Source of the DNA: Clostridium polyendosporum
GTDB taxonomy: Bacteria; Bacillota; Clostridia; Clostridiales; Clostridiaceae
Reading direction: 5' to 3'
Length of the DNA stretch: 64,000 nt
NCBI RefSeq assembly: GCF_018332455.1
Contig: NZ_BOPZ01000010.1
Span: 1 to 64,000, forward strand
Position numbers and translations under genes: made by a program. The notes beneath the pieces were generated by a model that saw nothing but the letters and a program-made list of their open reading frames with translations, was not told where the DNA came from and ran no database searches. Below are positions 60,201-64,000 of the stretch, one piece after another. Numbering within the stretch: the first letter of the stretch is position 1; each line of letters begins with the position of its first letter.

Positions 60201-62456
60201 AAATCAAATTGGGTTATTGTATTAGATGAAAATATAGATATTCAAATACTTAATAACCAAAAGAATAAGATTATTGGATTTTCAACAGGAGAAGGTTATT
60301 TTGGAGAACTAAATTCAACAATTTCTTCTAGAGATAGTATTATTAACGATTTAAATCTGTTGATGAGAAAAAGATTATACAGTAAATTCTCTAGTTGGAC
60401 ACAAGAGCAAATAAGTTATGGTGCTAATTCATGCTTAGAAATGACTAAATATTTAGATGGTTCGCAAATTCTTAAGGCACTAAATCCAGATGATGAAGCT
60501 GTAAATAATTATTTAGCCTATTTGATGACATATCAACTTGAACAAATTGATTCAGTTAATAAAGATAAGTTTATTATAAGAAAAATAATAAATCTAGATG
60601 CGTATAGTCATTTATTTGAGGATTTAACGGATATTAAAGTATTGGATGCACATAATTATAGACCTGATTTATTGGTTTTAGAATTATTTAAAAATGATCA
60701 TGAAGAAAAATATAAGATATATGTTAAGTTAATTGAATGTAAGTTAGCAAATTATAATTATGACCACATAGAAAAAGCAAGGTTACAAGTGCAATCAGGA
60801 TATGAACATTTATCAAATGTATGGAATCCTGAGAACAATACAGTTCAAAGAAGGTTCTGGTTAAATCAGCTTTATAGAATATTATCTTATAATAATGAAG
60901 ATGGAATAAGTTATACTTTAGGTGATGACTCTTCATTCGATTTGTCTGAAATCTGTGAAGGTAATTTTAATATTGCATTTTCTAAAGATCTTTATTTATA
61001 CTGGTTAGATAAAGTAGATGATAAAATAATTCAAGTTATATCAGGAGATGATAAGTCAATTAATGAAAAACATATCAGTCATAAAGTAATAAGAGAATTA
61101 TTACTTAAAGGTTACCATGTAGATGAAGATCAAATTGAGGATGAAAAGCCAGATGAAGAAGAAATAGCGGGTAACAATGATGATAAGACAGATAATAAAG
61201 TAATAGTTGATGGTGGTGATAATTATTTAGATGATAATGACAGAAATAATTATGATAGTCCTGGTGATGATAGGGGAGAGGTAATTAATGTAGCTGAGAA
61301 TAGCAATATTATTCTGCTAAACATTGTTAACCTATTTAGGGAATATGAAAATGAAAAGTTTGAAGATGAAATAAATGATATTAAACAAAAGTTTGAGACA
61401 CTTAAATTAATTCTTCAAGCTAAAAAGGTTAAGATTATCCCTAAAGATTCTATTATTGGACCAGATATTGTAAGATATTGTTTTGATTTAGATTTTATGA
61501 ATAATGTTAAAGACATTACTAAAAATCAAGATAATATTCAGCTTAAATTAAAGTTAAATGAACCGCCGTATATCTTCATTGAAGATGGTTTAATAAAGAT
61601 GGATACAGCAAGAGGAAAAAGGCAAACTGTTGGTTTGAAAACTATGTATGACAAGATAAATCAATACGCAGACAAGCTTAAGGATTACAAGGAACACTTC
61701 TATGTATTAATAGGCTCTGATGTACTTGGACAACCATATTTATTAGACTTAAGTGATTCTAACTCTCCACACTTACTAATCGCAGGTCAGACCGGTAGTG
61801 GTAAGAGTGTTCTTTTATCAAGTATCCTAGTTTCAATAATGAGCATTTATACTCCAGAGGAAGTTGAAATGGTTCTTGTTGATCCAAAGAGAGTAGAATT
61901 GACTGCGTTTAAAAATAGTCCGTTCACAAAACTTGTTGCTACAGAAGTTGATAAGGCAATTGAGTTATTAATAGACTTATTAGCTACTATGGAAGAACGA
62001 TATAAGATATTTGAATTAGAAGGGGTAAAGAATATTAATGAATATAATTCTAAAAACCCTGACAAGAAGATGAAAAGAGTGCTTATGGTATTTGATGAAT
62101 ATGCTTCTATGATGCAGGCCGATAAGGAATATGTAAAAATAATAGAAAGTACTATTGTTAGATTGTCACAAGAAGCTAGAGCAGCAGGAGTTCATTTAAT
62201 TGTATGTACTCAATCACCTAAGGCTGAGATAATAACTACTACTATCAGAAACAATCTAAATGCTAGGATAGGATTAAAGGTAGCGGATGCTATTGCTTCT
62301 AAAGTAGTTTTAGATGAAGGTGGAGCAGAAACACTACTTGGTAAAGGAGATATGCTTGTAAAAACTGCAGATTCTCCAAAGTTAACGAGAATAAAGTCTC
62401 CATATGTAACTAATGAAGAACTAGAGAAGTTAATGTATTATTTAAATAATAAATAG
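57276..62456 (+). CDS. dptH: DNA-phosphorothioation-dependent restriction protein DptH (FtsK/HerA-like translocase)
   Basis: 1726 aa, the size expected for DptH/DndH. The long N-terminal part has no clear motif. A restriction-endonuclease-like stretch may lie around ~1130-1160 (RPDLLVLELFKN...YVKLIECKLANYNYDH), a pattern like D-(X)n-ExK of PD-(D/E)XK nucleases. After a very acidic linker (~1285-1330) comes a C-terminal FtsK/HerA-type motor: Walker A AGQTGSGKSV (~1502-1511), VDPKRVELTAF, and Walker B VLMVFDEYASMM. It is presumed to translocate and cut unmodified DNA together with DptF and DptG. ATG at 57276, 6 nt after GAGGGGGT, 1 bp after dptG. A terminator follows. Confidence 0.85.
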   Translation: MKSYINVVTEVLHQALNQEKKFYLIKLENFTTPEIYLEVCKSLSDYFSNKDMEFIAKLSLEKYNELIKINVYKELIEELDSNGWIEKNEHLTKWRNYPFTNNEKNTAIILMGTEDVEDQGGLAEFYTTSPETIENYVGESYCKLSKDKNLYNEESQKKINNIFTNIFKYTEKDLLKVSSFFDEHQNLSDFELINKLLSNLYEWWSIPNIYNGLISIPKKQIENGNIDLIEKGYKFSRRIGLDTYQKESKITQLKKRIDEFFSSPLQISQLESEELGAYNIDYSKFKEDIINYLKGINIEEIKGNLFSVSFNLINKLLKIPKGRRKKKKEKPTKVTGDPFEAISLPILLEVEDLEEDAKGELSQIKIRIDKITLARTKEGSEDENKDKHSALVTKWYNFIYFLQNIEELITRQGIVNENGEEIKLNIVFQDRNGVDKYPFVIENTKNLVDAGILTSAKESESKSKFSLIYELVIGEKVEEGKYEWIISEQDSWIHVFNIFNDNKFNSLIKELYEFLPIGFSKKIDLLINSKNEEEFYYFLNSVRCEYINALDEIDKNGDIYIPATKLAKSFTNFIMVVREQGLFGATFKDLAVANLLNSYQEFIIYCTKLLKKNKRENKDINILSKCFLLNNQKEFRGKTIKGAIIPLYHPVMLEKVVERYRYLSNAFKELFDEIMIGGDIPEVRIKKAFDRFNQLSTIVFSTSILLSENNIFVTSRNNFGFFNIYGYVDEQNALLGNVANYGEIDYEEDEKISLASSPISNYISYTIKEYLNTYPSKVDGFTISFIKPNNYSDIISGLNDILKRLKKELEYRIKINLIIYTDDFRAIGSKYFSNWIESNFTEDDNITLESSIKLLKYDDYNISTLDSYFDRNVEKSDIVFFNDIMKVKEVIPEFVKTVKIENTENRFPTVYLPVKSYEEMYRKLNITQTQFSCEYLQAQFMVYLREPNSSEADYRIIKKVGINDSDYILLDKLHEKSNWVIVLDENIDIQILNNQKNKIIGFSTGEGYFGELNSTISSRDSIINDLNLLMRKRLYSKFSSWTQEQISYGANSCLEMTKYLDGSQILKALNPDDEAVNNYLAYLMTYQLEQIDSVNKDKFIIRKIINLDAYSHLFEDLTDIKVLDAHNYRPDLLVLELFKNDHEEKYKIYVKLIECKLANYNYDHIEKARLQVQSGYEHLSNVWNPENNTVQRRFWLNQLYRILSYNNEDGISYTLGDDSSFDLSEICEGNFNIAFSKDLYLYWLDKVDDKIIQVISGDDKSINEKHISHKVIRELLLKGYHVDEDQIEDEKPDEEEIAGNNDDKTDNKVIVDGGDNYLDDNDRNNYDSPGDDRGEVINVAENSNIILLNIVNLFREYENEKFEDEINDIKQKFETLKLILQAKKVKIIPKDSIIGPDIVRYCFDLDFMNNVKDITKNQDNIQLKLKLNEPPYIFIEDGLIKMDTARGKRQTVGLKTMYDKINQYADKLKDYKEHFYVLIGSDVLGQPYLLDLSDSNSPHLLIAGQTGSGKSVLLSSILVSIMSIYTPEEVEMVLVDPKRVELTAFKNSPFTKLVATEVDKAIELLIDLLATMEERYKIFELEGVKNINEYNSKNPDKKMKRVLMVFDEYASMMQADKEYVKIIESTIVRLSQEARAAGVHLIVCTQSPKAEIITTTIRNNLNARIGLKVADAIASKVVLDEGGAETLLGKGDMLVKTADSPKLTRIKSPYVTNEELEKLMYYLNNK

Positions 62457-62458
62457 AT

Positions 62459-62489
62459 AAAAGCAGTGGATTTATCTGCTGCTTTTTTA
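62459..62489 (+). terminator. Terminator of the defence operon
   Basis: Stem AAAGCAGTGGAT / ATCTGCTGCTTT (two wobbles) followed by TTTTT just after the dptH stop. Confidence 0.7.
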
Positions 62490-62499
62490 AGTGGAAACT

Positions 62500-62952
62500 A
62501 TGTCTATTAAAGATTCCTTTGGAGGATCATTTATTAACATGGTAGAGATAACAAGTATGAGCAAAACTTATAAAATGTCTATACTGTTGTCTTTTTATAA
62601 TCGTGGAGAGCTTAAGATTAATATTAATGATGAAGATATATACGTTTCTATGAGAGATTTCTACTCTAAAGGCTCTAATGCTATAGATATGATTGAAGAT
62701 AAAAGCACTTTAAGCTTTAAGGAATGGGATAAAAGTAAGTATGTAAAAAAAGCAAAAGAAAATCCAATAAAGTTTCTGCAAAAGACTCATGGTGATTTCT
62801 TTTATACTGAAGGAAATAACTTTTGTTTAAATAAAGGGCTTGAAGTTTATAAAAGCAATAAAATATTTATTGAAAACTTTAAGGATGCCATAGATTTAAG
62901 AACAATGCAGTACTATAAGAATAGATTTGATAACAAGGGAAAGGATGAATAA
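62500..62952 (+). CDS. Small protein resembling the C-terminal domain of defence helicases
   Basis: About 150 aa. The block TYKMSILLSFYNRGEL...FYSKGSNAIDMIEDKSTLSFKEW...NPIKFLQ...FFYTEGNNFCLN...FIENFKDAIDLRTMQYY is the pattern I know from C-terminal domains of DEAD/SNF2-type helicases in restriction loci. Here it is separate from any helicase. It could be a free-standing adaptor or a remnant. The start is uncertain: an ATG near 62500 with a weak AAGTGG, or a later ATG (MVEITSM) after GGAGG. It lies right after dptH and its stop is 1 bp before the pyrophosphohydrolase start. Confidence 0.6.
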   Translation: MSIKDSFGGSFINMVEITSMSKTYKMSILLSFYNRGELKININDEDIYVSMRDFYSKGSNAIDMIEDKSTLSFKEWDKSKYVKKAKENPIKFLQKTHGDFFYTEGNNFCLNKGLEVYKSNKIFIENFKDAIDLRTMQYYKNRFDNKGKDE

Positions 62953-62953
62953 T

Positions 62954-63262
62954 ATGATAACTTATAATAAGTTAGTTAGGGATAAAATACCTCAAATTAT
63001 TAAAGAATCAGGTAAGGAATTTGAGGTAAGAATAGCTTCTTCAGAAGAAAAAAAACAACTTTTAGAAAAGAAGCTTTTAGAGGAAGTTAATGAGTATGTG
63101 GAAGATAAGAATCTTCTTGAGCTTGCAGATGTTATGGAAGTTCTATTTGGATTAGCAGATTCTTTAGGATACAGTGAAGAGGAGTTAATAGCAATGAGAG
63201 AGAAGAGAAGGGCTGAAAGAGGCGGCTTTAAGGAAGGGATAGTGCTTCAGTGGGTTAAATAG
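62954..63262 (+). CDS. MazG-like nucleoside triphosphate pyrophosphohydrolase (PRA-PH type)
   Basis: 102 aa. All-alpha NTP pyrophosphatase with the metal-binding EExxE and ExxD: LLEEVNEYVE and LELADVMEVLFGL. The opening YNKLVRDKIPQII is typical of the phosphoribosyl-ATP-pyrophosphatase-like branch. It hydrolyses noncanonical or excess NTPs to NMP and PPi and is often found in defence neighbourhoods. ATG at 62954 with AAGGATGA upstream; 1 bp after the previous stop, so the two form one unit. Confidence 0.88.
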   Translation: MITYNKLVRDKIPQIIKESGKEFEVRIASSEEKKQLLEKKLLEEVNEYVEDKNLLELADVMEVLFGLADSLGYSEEELIAMREKRRAERGGFKEGIVLQWVK

Positions 63263-63300
63263 ACTTTCAATTACATACACTTTTAACGTTATTTGTACAT

Positions 63301-63348
63301 GGCTTTGAAGAATTATTAATTTATAAGGAATTCTTCAAAGCTTTTTTT
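63301..63348 (+). terminator. Terminator after the pyrophosphohydrolase
   Basis: Perfect 13-bp stem GCTTTGAAGAATT / AATTCTTCAAAGC followed by TTTTTTT. Confidence 0.95.
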
Positions 63349-63409
63349 CAATTTTTACGAACTTATGTTTTGTTAGGCTTTTGGGAATAATAATACTTAG
63401 TGGAAGAAA

Positions 63410-63514
63410 ATGAAAAAGGTAAAAAGACCTAAAGCTTATAGATATGATAAAATAAACTTAGAAGGCTTTAATGAAGTATGGGTGGTTAGTTATTTTCTAA
63501 TGAATTATTTTTAA
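63410..63514 (+). CDS. Possible 34-residue protein or gene remnant
   Basis: ATG with GTGGAAGAAA upstream. It encodes KKVKRPKAYRYDKINLEGF, then a more hydrophobic end. The charged, natural-looking composition suggests the N-terminus of a lost gene. There is no family assignment. Confidence 0.3.
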   Translation: MKKVKRPKAYRYDKINLEGFNEVWVVSYFLMNYF

Positions 63515-63597
63515 ATTAATAGTTTGATTTGAAATTTCAACAATAAAAAGTAATTTATAATTGATATATAGTTTAATAACAATAGGGGAGAATCTTA

Positions 63598-64000
63598 GTG
63601 TGTTTATTAAAGATTTATATAAGTTTTTCATTAAAAAAAATAATATCATGGAATTAGAGCAAAATTATAGAGCTCAAGATACATATACAAAAATAGTAGA
63701 ATATTTTAAAGATGATGTTAAAAATGATATTGTTATAATATGTATTGGAACTAATAGAACGGATACAATTGATGCACTTGGGCCATTTGTAGGTTCATTA
63801 CTTAAAGAAGACAAGGATTTTAGAATTCCCGTATATGGAAGTTTAGTTGATCCTATACATGCAAAAAATCTGACCGAACGAATAAGAGAAATTAAAAATA
63901 AACATTTAAATAGCACTATAATAGCTATAGATGCTTGTCTTGGTTGTAAAGAAGACATAGGGAAGATAATTTTAAAAGATACTTATATAGAGGCTGGTAG
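63598..64000 (+). CDS. yyaC: Spore protease YyaC-like protein (DUF1256), partial
   Basis: The window ends inside this gene; 134 codons are visible. The protein reads IICIGTNRTDTIDALGPFVG, VYGSLVDPIHAKNL and IIAIDACLGCKEDIG, the hallmarks of the YyaC family, whose fold resembles the germination protease GPR/HybD. It is found only in endospore formers and supports the Clostridium assignment. GTG start at 63598, 7 nt after AGGGGAG. The final ~60 residues are missing. Confidence 0.88.

Noticed and set aside
46404-62456. Identification as a BREX system
   Set aside because: One ATPase is BrxC-like, but there is no PglZ, BrxL, methyltransferase or BrxA/BrxB. The sulfur enzymes and DptFGH fit phosphorothioation.
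1-64000. CRISPR arrays and tRNA genes
   Set aside because: No regularly spaced repeats with unique spacers and no tRNA cloverleaf with CCA-adjacent conserved TTCRANN arm were seen by eye.

Overview
The window looks like a chromosomal segment of a low-GC, endospore-forming Firmicute, most likely Clostridium sensu stricto. The reasons are its strong AT richness, GGAGG-type ribosome binding sites, YesM/LytS-YesN two-component systems, a start-of-window rRNA operon end, and a truncated YyaC/GPR-fold sporulation gene at the right edge. No tRNA gene or CRISPR array was seen.

Layout. 1-360: 3' end of 23S rRNA, 5S rRNA and terminators. 394-3840: a CDF metal transporter, two small membrane proteins and a YbgC-like thioesterase. 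4005-9720: a GH4 6-phospho-beta-glucosidase (licH-like), the decayed end of an IS200/IS605 element, a HAD phosphatase/mutase, an orphan PocR-PAS histidine kinase and an RpiB/LacAB isomerase homologue. 9967-20886: MFS transporter, glycerol dehydrogenase, a HepT/MntA (HEPN/MNT) toxin-antitoxin pair, alpha/beta hydrolase, DnaQ-BRCT protein, cold-shock protein, CarD regulator, and two paralogous secreted coiled-coil/3D-domain proteins flanking a DUF434 gene.

21142-31025 is a sugar uptake locus: a membrane-anchored binding protein, YesN and LytS (a three-component sensor) diverge from an AraG/AraH/AraF-like ABC transporter and aldose 1-epimerase. L-arabinose or a related aldose is the likely substrate. 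32832-41458 is a second sugar locus: YesM/YesN, an MsmE/F/G-like importer without its own ATPase, and a GH32 beta-fructofuranosidase, with a CcpA cre-like site. A mosaic, hairpin-rich dispersed repeat family is scattered through 6.6-7.0, 28.6, 31.3, 36.4 and 42.8 kb, including a perfect 147-bp inverted pair around araF-galM.

41583-45275 holds a YgbA homologue, a DUF4405 cytochrome-like membrane protein and a MecA-like (NTF2 + transpeptidase) penicillin-binding protein.

46404-62456 is the most interesting part: a seven-gene, same-strand, tightly packed defence operon. It encodes a DndC-like PAPS-reductase fold protein fused to zinc ribbons and a ferredoxin module, a DUF4007 protein, a 1191-aa BrxC/PglY-like P-loop ATPase, a DndA-like cysteine desulfurase, then DptF, DptG and DptH. 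The restriction half is the DNA-phosphorothioate-dependent FGH module. The modification half lacks recognisable DndB, DndD and DndE and seems to substitute DUF4007 plus the large ATPase. It therefore looks like a variant phosphorothioation-restriction system. It is followed by a helicase-C-terminal-like small protein and a MazG-like NTP pyrophosphohydrolase. An unrecognised 240-aa gene diverges from its promoter side.
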